A stretch of 64,000 nt of DNA from an uncultured Rhodocyclaceae bacterium (GCA_907163225.1 OU015322.1:1354501-1418500), one strand, 5' to 3'. Numbered from the stretch's first letter, positions 37,597-46,437 are shown. Notes: generated by a model not told the origin, from the sequence alone. Made by a program: numbers and translations.

Positions 37597-38637
37597 CTAC
37601 GGATGCGGCTGAAAAATGGCGCCGCTGGCCACGCCGCGCGCCGTCCTGAGCAGCGTGATTCCCCAGAAGAAGCAGAGCAGCAGCCAGGCGGCAACGCCGA
37701 TGGCAAAAACACTGCTCCAGCCCAGCACCTTGGTCAGGCGCAGGCTTTCGGCGACAAAGGCGCCGAGCGGGAAGGTGAAACCCCACCACGACAGCGCAAA
37801 CGGCAGTTGCCCGCCAGCCCGCGCCGACAGCGTGAGCAGGCTGGCCATGACCAGCCACCAGACGCCGAAGCCCCAGACGAGCAGCATCAGCACCGTCGCC
37901 GCCTCACGCGCCGCCGGATAGGGCAGTTGCTCGGTGACGTTCATCAGGCTGACCGGAATGACGCCAATCGGCGCCAGATGAATCCACACCGTCGGCGTCA
38001 GAATGCCCATTGCCGGCTTGTGCAGGTATTTCCGGTGCAAGGTCAGACCGAGCAGGCCGAGGTACATCATGCTCCCCGCCCCCAGCCCGATGATATTGAT
38101 GGTGAGCGCCCACTCGCGCAGCGCGCTATCCATGTGCGCAAGCAGCGGCCCGCCGGCCAGCGGCATGACGACGAGGCCGACGGCCGGGATGAACTGGGCC
38201 GGCGTCACGTGCTCGGCCGCGACATGCTCGCCGCTGAACATAATGAAGAGCACGGCAAAGCTGAAGATGAAATGCAGGATCACACCCAGCCACCAGAAGG
38301 TCAGCGCCACTGCAACATGCGGCGTAAACATCAGCCACTGTGCCGCCAGAACCAGCAGGGCAATCGAAAAAGTCGGGTAAAAATTGGCCTGTACCGGATG
38401 CCGCAGCGTCTGCATCGCTGCCGGCCGGAAACGTAGCCAGCGCGTCAGCCAGGGCACCGCCAGCACCAGAAAAAGCACGCTGTTGAACCAGTGCAGCAGC
38501 TCCGCCGGGACGGACAACCAAGGCCAGTACTGGGCGAGGCCGTGCGTCGTCATGGCAAAAACGCCGGTGCCCATCACGGCGGCAAACCAGCCGGGGGCGA
38601 AGCTGCGGGAAATATCGGCGAAGCGGGGATAGCTCAT
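37597..38637 (-). CDS. TDT-family (TehA/SLAC1-like) transporter
   Basis: This 346-residue membrane protein has about ten helices. The opening SFAPGWFAAVMGTGVFAMTTH and later GSMMYLGLLGLTLHRKYL match the tellurite-resistance/dicarboxylate transporter family, which includes anion channels of the SLAC1 fold and sulfite exporters. Substrate cannot be assigned. It is co-directional with, and 7 bases ahead of, the hydrolase gene. Confidence 0.8.
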   Translation of the reverse strand: MSYPRFADISRSFAPGWFAAVMGTGVFAMTTHGLAQYWPWLSVPAELLHWFNSVLFLVLAVPWLTRWLRFRPAAMQTLRHPVQANFYPTFSIALLVLAAQWLMFTPHVAVALTFWWLGVILHFIFSFAVLFIMFSGEHVAAEHVTPAQFIPAVGLVVMPLAGGPLLAHMDSALREWALTINIIGLGAGSMMYLGLLGLTLHRKYLHKPAMGILTPTVWIHLAPIGVIPVSLMNVTEQLPYPAAREAATVLMLLVWGFGVWWLVMASLLTLSARAGGQLPFALSWWGFTFPLGAFVAESLRLTKVLGWSSVFAIGVAAWLLLCFFWGITLLRTARGVASGAIFQPHP

Positions 38638-38660
38638 GAGCCTGCTCTCTGAATTATTAG

Positions 38661-38691
38661 ATTTTGCTTATTTTATCCGGTTGACCGCAGC
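38661..38691 (-). repeat. Dispersed GCGGTCAACC/A-tract repeat, copy 7 (intergenic)
   Basis: The minus-strand core GCTGCGGTCAACCGG is followed by A-rich tracts at +12 and +23. It lies between the divergent TDT and pit genes. Confidence 0.82.
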
Positions 38692-38793
38692 AATGCCCGC
38701 CGGCGCCCAAGGCAAGGCTCATTCGGCGATATACTGGCCAAAACAAGACCAACCGAAACGGAGACGTGGCCAGCAATCCCCAGGCCGCTGCGC

Positions 38794-39837
38794 ATGGATA
38801 CCCTGTTCCTGCTCGCTGTCATCACCGTCGTCATTGTCCTGGTGTTTGATTACACCAACGGTTTCCACGACGCGGCCAACATCGTCGCCACCGTCATCGC
38901 CTCGCGTGCCATGACGCCGGCCCAGGCCGTCATCATCGTCGGTGTCTTCGAATTTCTCGGCCCCCTGCTCGGCGGCACGGCCGTCGCCAACACCATCGGC
39001 AAGTTCGTCGTGCTCGACGGCGTGGCGCCCGTGCTCGCGCTCTCCATCCTGCTCTGCGGCCTGATCGGCGCCATCGTCTGGAACCTGGGGACCTGGTATT
39101 TCGGCATCCCGTCGTCGTCGTCGCACGCGCTGGTCGGCGGGCTGATCGGCGCCGTTGTCGTTGCCGTGGGCAGCGAGCACGTCGCCTGGGGCTTTGCCGA
39201 ACTGGCCAACGGCCGCCTGACCGGCATCGTCAAGGTGCTCGCCGCCCTGGTGCTTTCGCCGCTCATCGGCTTCTGGGTCGGCTTTCTGGTCCACCGCCTG
39301 CTCAGCGCCCTGCTCGTCGCCGCCAAGCCTGCCGCCAACGCGCGGCTGCGCGGCCTGCAATTCCTCACCGCCGCCGGCCTGGCCTTCTCACACGGCGCCA
39401 ACGACGCGCAAAAAAGCATGGGCATCCTGACCCTCGTCTTGCTCCTCGGTGGTTTCATCCCCAGCTTCGAAGTTCCCTTCTGGGTCATGCTCGCCTGCGC
39501 CTCCGCCATCACCCTCGGCATCATGTCCGGCGGCTGGCGCATCGTCCGCACCCTCGGTTTCGCCATCTACCGCGTCCGCCCCATCCACGCGCTCGGCTCG
39601 CAACTCACCTCGGCCGGCGTCATCCTCGCCGCCTCGATAGCCGGCGCGCCGGTCTCCACCACCCACGTCGTCGCCACCTCGATCATGGGCATCGGCGCCT
39701 CGGAGCGCCCGCGCGCCGTGCGCTGGGCCAAGGCCAAGGAAATCGCGACGACCTGGCTGATCACCATACCCGGCGCTGCCCTCGTCGCCATCCAGGCCTA
39801 CGCGCTGATCCACCTGTTCATTGGAGGCACCCCATGA
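38794..39837 (+). CDS. pit: Inorganic phosphate transporter of the PiT family
   Basis: This 347-residue carrier has the twin PiT signatures FDYTNGFHDAANIVATVI near the start and AFSHGANDAQKSMGIL around residue 200, each with the conserved Asn-Asp/His residues. It moves phosphate (often as a metal complex) with protons. The TGA overlaps the ATG of the DUF47 gene, so both are made together, a standard pair. Confidence 0.95.
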   Translation: MDTLFLLAVITVVIVLVFDYTNGFHDAANIVATVIASRAMTPAQAVIIVGVFEFLGPLLGGTAVANTIGKFVVLDGVAPVLALSILLCGLIGAIVWNLGTWYFGIPSSSSHALVGGLIGAVVVAVGSEHVAWGFAELANGRLTGIVKVLAALVLSPLIGFWVGFLVHRLLSALLVAAKPAANARLRGLQFLTAAGLAFSHGANDAQKSMGILTLVLLLGGFIPSFEVPFWVMLACASAITLGIMSGGWRIVRTLGFAIYRVRPIHALGSQLTSAGVILAASIAGAPVSTTHVVATSIMGIGASERPRAVRWAKAKEIATTWLITIPGAALVAIQAYALIHLFIGGTP

Positions 39838-40478
39838 GCGAAGAACGCAATCCCTCCGTCTTCCGCCGCCTGTTCGACCGCGTTTTCCCCAAAATGCCCG
39901 ACTTCTTCACCCTGCTCACCGAACAATGCCAGCACGTCGGCATCACCGCCGGGCGGCTCGTCGAATTCATGGAAACCGGCGACGCCGCCATCGGCCAGCT
40001 CATTCGCCAGGACGAGCACGAAGCCGACCGCGTCAAGATCCGCAACCTGCACACGCTGAACGAGGCGTTCTCCACGCCGATCGACCGCGAAGACCTCTAC
40101 CGCGCCATCATCGACCTCGACGAAGTCGTCAATTACTGCAAAACCACGGTCAGCGAAATGGAAGTCCTCTGCCTCGCCCCTGACAAGCACTGCCTCGAAA
40201 TGGCCATGCACATCAAACTCGGCTGCGACGCCCTGGCGCAAGGCTTCGGGCGACTCGCCAAGGAGCCGAACGCTGCAGCCGCCGATGCCGACTCCGCGCG
40301 CAAGGCCGAACGCCGAGTCGAAAAGAACTATCGCCGTGCCATCGCCGAACTCTTCGTCGGCGACGACTACATCCACATGTTCAAACGCCGCGAAATCTAC
40401 CGCCACCTCTCCAACGCCGCCGACCGCATGGCCAACTGCGCCAACACCCTGCACGACATCGTCGTCAAGATGAGCTAA
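39834..40478 (+). CDS. DUF47 (PhoU-like) Pit accessory protein
   Basis: This 214-residue all-helical protein of the DUF47/PhoU-divergent family has FDRVFPKMPDFFTLLTEQ and LIRQDEHEADRVKIRNLH, with conserved acidic residues that likely bind metal. Family members regulate the adjacent Pit transporter. It overlaps pit by four bases. Confidence 0.92.
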   Translation: MSEERNPSVFRRLFDRVFPKMPDFFTLLTEQCQHVGITAGRLVEFMETGDAAIGQLIRQDEHEADRVKIRNLHTLNEAFSTPIDREDLYRAIIDLDEVVNYCKTTVSEMEVLCLAPDKHCLEMAMHIKLGCDALAQGFGRLAKEPNAAAADADSARKAERRVEKNYRRAIAELFVGDDYIHMFKRREIYRHLSNAADRMANCANTLHDIVVKMS

Positions 40479-40485
40479 GCCCGCC

Positions 40486-41043
40486 ATGCTGAAAACCCTC
40501 TCACGCCGCCTGTTCGCCCTCCTCGGCTGGAAACTGATCGAACCGCCGAATCGCCCGGCCAAAGCCGTCCTCGTCGGCTACCCGCACACCTCGAATTGGG
40601 ATGGCGTCTACGCCCTGCTCCTCAAATGGGCGCTCGGGCTCGATGCCCGCTGGGTCGGCAAGGACGCCCTGTTCCGCTGGCCCATCGGCGGGCTGATGCG
40701 CCGCCTTGGCGGCATCCCCGTCGACCGCCGAGCCAGCCACGGCTTCGTCGCCGAAATGGCGAACCAATTCGCCAAGCACCGCGAATTCCTCCTCGTCATC
40801 GCCCCCGAAGGCACGCGCAGCCTGACCAAAGGCTGGAAAAGCGGCTTCTACCGCATCGCGCTCGCCGCCAACGTCCCCGTCTCCCTCGCCTTCGTCGATT
40901 ACGCCAGGCGCGAAGCCGGCATCCTCGCCCATCTCACGCTCACCGGCGACCCGGCCACCGACATCGCCGCCATTGCCAAACACTACGAAAACAGGCCGGG
41001 CAAACATCCGGAACTCGCCTCGCCGATTCGCTGGCTAGAGTAG
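40486..41043 (+). CDS. 1-acyl-glycerol-3-phosphate acyltransferase-like protein
   Basis: This 185-residue PlsC-domain protein has the catalytic HTSNWD (HX4D) near residue 34 and the second motif APEGTRS around 106. It should transfer acyl groups onto a phospholipid or related acceptor. It is shorter than usual PlsC (about 240) and lacks an obvious N-terminal membrane helix, resembling a compact group of such enzymes often seen beside transporters. It follows the DUF47 gene by 7 bases. Confidence 0.82.
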   Translation: MLKTLSRRLFALLGWKLIEPPNRPAKAVLVGYPHTSNWDGVYALLLKWALGLDARWVGKDALFRWPIGGLMRRLGGIPVDRRASHGFVAEMANQFAKHREFLLVIAPEGTRSLTKGWKSGFYRIALAANVPVSLAFVDYARREAGILAHLTLTGDPATDIAAIAKHYENRPGKHPELASPIRWLE

Positions 41044-41078
41044 CCCCGGCAGCAGATTTACCAGCCCAGGCCGATTTC

Positions 41079-41107
41079 ATTTTTGGCCAAAATTTCCGGT
41101 TGACCGT
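41079..41107 (-). repeat. Dispersed GCGGTCAACC/A-tract repeat, copy 8 (intergenic, ACGGT variant)
   Basis: The minus-strand core CACGGTCAACCGG has A/T tracts at +12 and +23. The following 13 bases (GGGATTCAGCCAC on the plus strand) nearly match those beside the ampD copy, so the two share a longer unit. Confidence 0.75.
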
Positions 41108-41174
41108 GGGATTCAGCCACAGCCGCCCCCGGCCGCGCTATCCCAATCAAAATCCCGGCTAAAATCCCGCCATC

Positions 41175-44100
41175 ATGCAAATCGACACCTTCCTCGCCCG
41201 CTGGCGCGGCGCCGGCGGCTCCGAGCGCGCCAATTACCAGCTTTTCATCGCCGACCTCTGCGCCTTGCTGGAAGTCGCCCCACCCCAGCCCGCCAACGAA
41301 GACACGCGCGACAATCCCTACGTCTTCGAGCGCCGCGTCATCTTTCATCACGGCGACGGCAGCACCAGCAACGGCTTCATCGACTGCTACAAACGCGGCA
41401 GCTTCATCGGCGAAGCCAAGAAAATCCGCGCCGGTTCTGAAACCCGCCAGTTCGACGACGCCCTGCTCCGCGCCCGTGGCCAGGCTGAAAACTACGCCCG
41501 CCACCTGCCCGCCGAGGAAGGCCGGCCGCCCTTCCTCGTCGTCCTCGATGTCGGCAACGTCATCGAGCTCTACGCCGAATTCACCTGCACCGGCGGCAGC
41601 TACACGCCCTTCCCTGACCCGCGCAGCCACCGCATCCGGCTCGACGACCTCAACAAGCCGGAAATCCGCGCCCGCCTCCAGGCCGTCTGGCGCGACCCGC
41701 ACAGCCTCGACCCGGCCCGCCGCACCGCCCGCGCCACGCGCGAAATCGCCGTCCGCCTCGCCCGCGTCGCCCAGTCGCTGGAAGGCCCCGATGGTGGAAA
41801 ATACCAGCCCGAGCGCGTTGCCGCCTTCCTCTCGCGCTGCCTGTTCTCCATGTTCGCCGAAGACGTCGGCCTCCTCCCCAAAGTCGACAACGAAGGCGCC
41901 TTCACCGGCCTGCTGAAAACCCTGCAACACGCGCCACAACAATTCGTCCCCCTCGTCGCCGAACTCTGGCAAGCCATGGACGAAGGCAAGTTCTCCGTCG
42001 CCATCCGCGCCCAACTGCCGCGCTTCAACGGCAAGCTCTTCAAGCAGCCCGAGGTTTTGCCGCTCGACCGCGACCAGATCGACCTCCTGCTCGAAGCCAG
42101 CCGCGCCGACTGGGCCGAAGTCGAACCCGCCATCTTCGGCACCCTGCTCGAAAGCGCCCTCAACCCGCTCGAACGCCACGACCTCGGCGCCCACTACACC
42201 CCGCGCGCCTACGTCGACCGCCTCGTCCTGCCCACCGTCATCGAGCCGCTGCGCGCCAACTGGCACGACACCCAGGCCGCCGCCCTGCTCCTCGCCAACG
42301 AAGGCAAGCTCAAAGACGCCGCCGACCTCGTCCGCGCCTGGCACCACAAGCTGTGCACCACCCGCGTCCTCGACCCCGCCTGCGGCTCCGGCAACTTCCT
42401 CTACGTCACGCTCGAACACATGAAGCGGCTCGAAGGCGAAGTCCTCGACACCCTCGCCCAGCTTGGCGACACGCAACAACGCCTCGAAGTCGAAGGCCTC
42501 ACCGTCGACCCGCACCAGTTCCTCGGCCTCGAAATCAACCCGCGCGCCGCCGCCATCGCCGAAATGGTCCTCTGGATCGGCTACCTGCAATGGCACTTCC
42601 GCACCCAGGGCAGCGGCCTGCCGCCCAGCCCCATCCTGCGCGACTTCAAGAACATCGAATGCCGCGACGCCGTGCTCAGCGCCGACGCCATCGCCTTCGC
42701 CACCGATGAAGCCGGCAAACCGCTCACCCGCTGGGACGGCCGCACGACCAAACCCCACCCCGTCACCGGCGAACTCGTGCCCGACGAAGCCGCCCAAATC
42801 CCGCGCGAACGCTACACCAACCCGCGCCCCGCCACCTGGCCGCAAGCCGACTACATCGTCGGCAATCCCCCCTTCATCGGCGCCGCCGCCATGCGCCAGG
42901 CCCTCGGCGACGGCTACACCGAAGTCCTGCGCGCCGCCTGGCCGGCCGTCCCCGAATCGGCCGATTTCGTCATGTTCTGGTGGCACCACGCCGCCGACCT
43001 CACCCGCCGCGGCCAAGTCCAGCGCTTCGGCTTCATCACCACCAACAGCCTCAAGCAAACCTTCAACCGCCGCGTCCTCGAACACCACCTCAACGCCCAG
43101 CCGCCGCTCGCCCTCGCCTGGGCCATCCCCGACCACCCGTGGGTCGACGCCGCGAGCGGCGCCGCCGTGCGCATCGCGATGACCGTCGGCCAGCCCGGCG
43201 ACGCCCCAGGAACGCTGCAAACCGTCGTTGCCGAAGGCGGCGCTGACGGCGACGCCGTGCACATCGAACTCGCCGAAAAAACCGGCCGCATCCACGCCGA
43301 CCTCAGCATCGGAGCCGATGTCGTCGGCGCCAAGGCGCTGCGGGCGAATGAAGGTTTAGCCAATCGTGGCATTCAAGTTTTTGGCTCGGGTTTCGTTGTC
43401 ACAACCGACGAAGCAGCCCGCCTGCAACCCTGCGACCGCATCCGTCCCTACCGCAACGGCCGCGACCTGACCGACCAACCACGCGGGGTTTCAATCATCG
43501 ACCTCTACGGCCTGACCTCCGACGAAGCGCGCAGCCGCTACCCGGCGGCCTACCAATGGGTGCTCGAACGCGTCAAACCCGAGCGCGACCAGAACAATCG
43601 CGCCAGCTACCGCGACAACTGGTGGTTGCTCGGAGAAAACCAGCCGCTGATGCGAGCCGCGATCTCCGACCTTAACCGCTACGTCGTCACGACCCTCACG
43701 GCAAAGCACCGCATATTCCAGTTCATCGACGCATCGATTCTCCCTGACCAAGGTTTGGTTGCTTTCGCAAGCGCAAACGCCTACACCCTCGGCGTCCTCT
43801 CGTCGCAGGTCCACGTCGTCTGGGCGCTGGCTGCCGGCGGCACGCTGGAAGATCGTCCGCGCTACAACATCACGCGCTGCTTCGACCCATTCCCCTTCCC
43901 CGCCGCCAGCCCCGAACAGCAAACCCGCATCGCCGCCCTCGCCGAACAGCTCGACACCCACCGCAAGCGCCAGCAAGCCGCCCACCCGGACCTGACGCTG
44001 ACGGGCATGTACAACGTGCTGGCCAAACTGCGCAGCGGCGAACCGCTCACCGCCAAGGACAAGACCATCCACGAGCAAGGCCTCGTCGCCGTCCTCCGCC

Positions 44101-44657
44101 AGCTCCACGACGAACTCGACACCGCCGTCCTCGCCGCCTACGGCTGGCCCGACCTGCTCCCCTCGCCCGCGAGCGGGAGAGGGGCCGGGGGAGAGGGCAG
44201 CATCCCCACCGACGCCCTGCTCGACCGCCTCGTCGCCCTCAACGCCGAACGCAGCCGCGAAGAAGCCACCGGCCAAATCCGCTGGCTCCGCCCCGACTTC
44301 CAGAACCCGACTGCAACCCATCCCCCTCCCAACCTCCCCCTTGAAGGGGGAGGAGCCAACAGCCAAACCGCCGCCCTCCCTCCCCTTCAAGGGGAGGGCC
44401 GGGGTGGGGATGGGTCGCTCCCCCCCGCCACCAAACCCGCCGAAAAACGCCCCTGGCCCGCCAGCCTGCCCGAACAGGTCGCCGCCATCGCCCAACTGCT
44501 GGCCGAAAGCCCGCTGGCGCTCAGCGAGCCGGAAATCGCCAGCCGCTTCACCGGCAAGGGCCCCTGGAAAAAACGCCTGCCGCAACTGCTCGAAACCCTG
44601 GTCGCGCTGGGTCGCGCCCGCATGAGCGACGATGGCCGTTTTGGAGCTAGCAAATGA
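41175..44657 (+). CDS. Fused restriction-modification protein (type IIG-like DNA methyltransferase/nuclease)
   Basis: This 1160-residue protein combines an N-terminal nuclease-like region, where Asp70 and Glu80-x-Lys82 in FIDCYKRGSFIGEAKK fit a PD-(D/E)xK site, with an adenine methyltransferase domain: SAM motif VLDPACGSGNFLYV at about 398-410 and catalytic NPPF at about 562. A target-recognition region follows (about 720-960). It resembles single-chain type IIG/MmeI-like and phage-defence methylases. Between about residues 995-1080 two palindromic DNA repeats are inserted in frame, giving Pro/Gly-rich linkers. It overlaps the NERD gene by 4 bases. Whether the nuclease is active cannot be told. 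Confidence 0.85.
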   Translation: MQIDTFLARWRGAGGSERANYQLFIADLCALLEVAPPQPANEDTRDNPYVFERRVIFHHGDGSTSNGFIDCYKRGSFIGEAKKIRAGSETRQFDDALLRARGQAENYARHLPAEEGRPPFLVVLDVGNVIELYAEFTCTGGSYTPFPDPRSHRIRLDDLNKPEIRARLQAVWRDPHSLDPARRTARATREIAVRLARVAQSLEGPDGGKYQPERVAAFLSRCLFSMFAEDVGLLPKVDNEGAFTGLLKTLQHAPQQFVPLVAELWQAMDEGKFSVAIRAQLPRFNGKLFKQPEVLPLDRDQIDLLLEASRADWAEVEPAIFGTLLESALNPLERHDLGAHYTPRAYVDRLVLPTVIEPLRANWHDTQAAALLLANEGKLKDAADLVRAWHHKLCTTRVLDPACGSGNFLYVTLEHMKRLEGEVLDTLAQLGDTQQRLEVEGLTVDPHQFLGLEINPRAAAIAEMVLWIGYLQWHFRTQGSGLPPSPILRDFKNIECRDAVLSADAIAFATDEAGKPLTRWDGRTTKPHPVTGELVPDEAAQIPRERYTNPRPATWPQADYIVGNPPFIGAAAMRQALGDGYTEVLRAAWPAVPESADFVMFWWHHAADLTRRGQVQRFGFITTNSLKQTFNRRVLEHHLNAQPPLALAWAIPDHPWVDAASGAAVRIAMTVGQPGDAPGTLQTVVAEGGADGDAVHIELAEKTGRIHADLSIGADVVGAKALRANEGLANRGIQVFGSGFVVTTDEAARLQPCDRIRPYRNGRDLTDQPRGVSIIDLYGLTSDEARSRYPAAYQWVLERVKPERDQNNRASYRDNWWLLGENQPLMRAAISDLNRYVVTTLTAKHRIFQFIDASILPDQGLVAFASANAYTLGVLSSQVHVVWALAAGGTLEDRPRYNITRCFDPFPFPAASPEQQTRIAALAEQLDTHRKRQQAAHPDLTLTGMYNVLAKLRSGEPLTAKDKTIHEQGLVAVLRQLHDELDTAVLAAYGWPDLLPSPASGRGAGGEGSIPTDALLDRLVALNAERSREEATGQIRWLRPDFQNPTATHPPPNLPLEGGGANSQTAALPPLQGEGRGGDGSLPPATKPAEKRPWPASLPEQVAAIAQLLAESPLALSEPEIASRFTGKGPWKKRLPQLLETLVALGRARMSDDGRFGASK
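44157..44197 (+). repeat. Palindromic GC-rich repeat inserted in frame in the RM gene
   Basis: CTCCCCTC...GAGGGG with an inner GCCCGC/GCGGG palindrome forms a strong hairpin. Repeats of this look are common extragenic elements in GC-rich proteobacteria; here it is translated as Pro-Ser-Pro-Ala-Ser-Gly-Arg-Gly. Confidence 0.7.
44317..44414 (+). repeat. Inverted pair of CCCTTGAAGGG-type palindromic repeats in frame in the RM gene
   Basis: Two units, 44317-44353 and 44374-44414, each contain the palindrome CTCCCC(C)TTGAAGGGGGAG or its mirror. They face each other so that CCCATCCCC at one end pairs with GGGGATGGG at the other. The frame stays open across both. Confidence 0.7.
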
Positions 44658-45541
44658 GTTGGGCCTTAGTGCTGGAATTGATCGGACTCGCCCCAATGCT
44701 GGTTCTGGTCGCAATCATTCTCTGGAAAAAGCGACAACTGGACAGCAACGATCGACGCGATCCGATTCTCACTGAACTGCGCGTCCTGCCGGCGCACAGC
44801 CTGCGCGAGCGACTGGAGAAGATCGACGAAACGCGCATGGACAAACTGGTCTACGTGATCATGGCGGGCTTACTCACCGCCTTGATCATTTCGTCGCGCC
44901 GCATCGATATGAGCACCCATGCCTGGGACTGGCTGGACAGTTTTTTCATTTTGGCGGCGCTGGCAATTGCGGTGTATTTCGGCCGTCAAATCACCCGTGA
45001 AATGCCGCTGCAACGCAACTGCAGGCAAGGCGTTCGTGCCGAACAGGCGGTCGCCCAGGAACTGGCTTCTTCGCTGGCCGGTGACAACCGCATCATCCAC
45101 GATATCCAGTGCGGCGACTTCAACATCGACCATGTGGTCGTCACGCCGGCCGGCGTGTTTGCCGTGGAAACCAAGTCTCGCTTGAAACCGCCGGCAGGCA
45201 ACGGCGCACCGAAGGTGAAATACGATGGAAAGACGCTTGATTTCGGTGCTTGGAAGGAAAGTAAACCCATCGAACAGGCTGAGCGTCAAGCGCGCTGGCT
45301 GGCGAATTATCTGCGCAAGGAAACCGGCGAACCCCTCGCGGTGACGGCCGTTTTAGCCCTGCCCGGTTGGTGGATCGACCGTACCGCGCGGATTACGCCA
45401 AGCATGGTGCAGGTAATCAACCCAAAGAATTCGCGCTGGCTGTTGCTCCCGGACAAGAAGGCGCCGCTTCTCGACAGCCCGGCGATTCAGCGGGCGGCAA
45501 ATGCCATTGAGAAGCTGGCGCAGGCGGCCCCCGTTGGCTAA
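44654..45541 (+). CDS. Membrane protein with NERD (nuclease-related) domain
   Basis: This 295-residue protein has three hydrophobic segments (about 5-23, 67-80 and 93-112) followed by a NERD domain (about 125-235) with IQCGDFNIDHVVVTPAGVFAVETKS, in which the Asp and the Glu-x-Lys pair match the nuclease-like core of the family. NERD proteins are often found with helicases, methylases or toxin-antitoxin genes. The ATG overlaps the upstream methylase stop (ATGA), so the two form one translational unit. Confidence 0.85.
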   Translation: MSWALVLELIGLAPMLVLVAIILWKKRQLDSNDRRDPILTELRVLPAHSLRERLEKIDETRMDKLVYVIMAGLLTALIISSRRIDMSTHAWDWLDSFFILAALAIAVYFGRQITREMPLQRNCRQGVRAEQAVAQELASSLAGDNRIIHDIQCGDFNIDHVVVTPAGVFAVETKSRLKPPAGNGAPKVKYDGKTLDFGAWKESKPIEQAERQARWLANYLRKETGEPLAVTAVLALPGWWIDRTARITPSMVQVINPKNSRWLLLPDKKAPLLDSPAIQRAANAIEKLAQAAPVG

Positions 45542-45557
45542 ACTCAACACCTCGAAC

Positions 45558-45593
45558 TTAACGCTTGACGTTAAACGCCACTCGAACTAAATT
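45558..45593 (+). promoter_or_regulatory. Operator and promoter of higBA
   Basis: TTAACG and CGTTAA form a perfect inverted repeat at 45558-45574, overlapping a TTGACG -35 (45565-45570). TAAATT at 45588-45593 fits a -10 with 17-base spacing. The predicted start would fall on or next to the higB ATG at 45599, and no ribosome site is visible, so higB may be leaderless. Confidence 0.55.
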
Positions 45594-45598
45594 GAGCC

Positions 45599-45880
45599 AT
45601 GACGATACGTTCATTCCGCTGCGCCGATACTGAAGCCTTGTACGCAGGCGAGAGCCCCCGGCGCTTCCGGAACATCGAGAATGTGGCTCAGCGCAAGCTG
45701 CAAATGCTGGATGACGCGGTGGAATTGCGCGACTTGCGATCACCACCGGGCAACCGCCTGGAGGCGCTGAGCGGCAATCGGTCGGGGCAGCACAGCATCC
45801 GCGTCAACGATCAGTGGCGCGTCTGCTTTGTTTGGACAGATGGCGGACCGACGAACGTCGAGATCGTCGATTATCACTGA
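45599..45880 (+). CDS. higB: HigB-type toxin of the RelE superfamily
   Basis: This 93-residue ribosome-dependent mRNA endonuclease is recognised by MTIRSFRC at the start, LRDLRSPPGNRLEALSG in the middle and WRVCFVWTDGGPTNVEIVDYH at the end. The size and the toxin-first order are typical of HigBA. The predicted promoter lies directly before it. Confidence 0.92.
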   Translation: MTIRSFRCADTEALYAGESPRRFRNIENVAQRKLQMLDDAVELRDLRSPPGNRLEALSGNRSGQHSIRVNDQWRVCFVWTDGGPTNVEIVDYH

Positions 45881-45890
45881 GAGGCTGAAG

Positions 45891-46196
45891 ATGGCTACGA
45901 ACAACATGCGCGCGATCCACCCCGGCGAAATTCTCCGCGAGGAATTTCTCGTGCCGTTGGAAATGAGCGCCAATGCCCTGGCGATGGCCTTGCACGTGCC
46001 GGCGCCGAGGATCAACGATATCGTCCGTGAGCGACGGGCTGTGACGCCGGATACGGCGCTGCGACTGGCACGTTATTTCGACACGACGGCGCAGTTCTGG
46101 CTGAATCTGCAAAGCTCGTTCGACCTGAAACAGGCGGCAAACGAGAACGCCGAACGAATCGCGGAGGAAGTCCGGCCGCTGCAACGCGTCGCTTGA
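45891..46196 (+). CDS. higA: HigA-type antitoxin, XRE-family regulator
   Basis: This 101-residue helix-turn-helix protein is recognised by IHPGEILREEFLVPLEMSANALA and VPAPRINDIVRERRAVTPDTALRLARYF. It neutralises HigB and should repress the operon by binding the palindrome before higB. The start at 45891 follows a GAGGCTGAAG ribosome site 10 bases after higB. Confidence 0.92.
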   Translation: MATNNMRAIHPGEILREEFLVPLEMSANALAMALHVPAPRINDIVRERRAVTPDTALRLARYFDTTAQFWLNLQSSFDLKQAANENAERIAEEVRPLQRVA

Positions 46197-46221
46197 GTCG
46201 GCAGACTCGACCAGCAAGCGC

Positions 46222-46437
46222 CTATTCGGCGACGAGAACGACCTCTTCGTCGCCGATGCTCACAACCTGACCCGGTCTCATTTTTGCCCGTTTTCTCGTG
46301 TCGACCGCAGCATCGACCTTGACCCGCCCTTCGGCGATGGCGGCGTGGGCCGATCCGCCTGAATCGCACAGGCCGGTGGCTTTGAGCAGTTGGTCGAGCT
46401 GGATGTATTCGCCGCGAATGGCAAAGGTGATGCTCAC
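46222..46437 (-). CDS. Small S4-domain RNA-binding protein (YbcJ-like)
   Basis: This 71-residue single S4 domain is recognised by YIQLDQLLKATGLCDSGGSA, GRVKVDAAVDTRKRAKMRPG and IGDEEV, close to the YbcJ/RNA-binding S4 group. It probably binds structured RNA. The GTG at 46437 is chosen because the domain starts there; an upstream frame extension has no similarity to the family. A dispersed repeat copy overlaps the VDTRKR region at 46280-46311. Confidence 0.82.
   Translation of the reverse strand: MSITFAIRGEYIQLDQLLKATGLCDSGGSAHAAIAEGRVKVDAAVDTRKRAKMRPGQVVSIGDEEVVLVAE
46280..46311 (-). repeat. Dispersed GCGGTCAACC/A-tract repeat, copy 9 (inside S4 gene)
   Basis: The core is GCTGCGGTCGAC (one change) with A-rich tracts at +12 and +23. 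Part of the match may be due to the conserved RKR codons of the S4 family. Confidence 0.5.

Noticed and set aside
41058-43295. Very long minus-strand frames opposite the restriction-methylase
   Set aside because: They are antisense shadows in GC-rich sequence, with composition-driven Gly/Val/Glu-rich translations and no domains.
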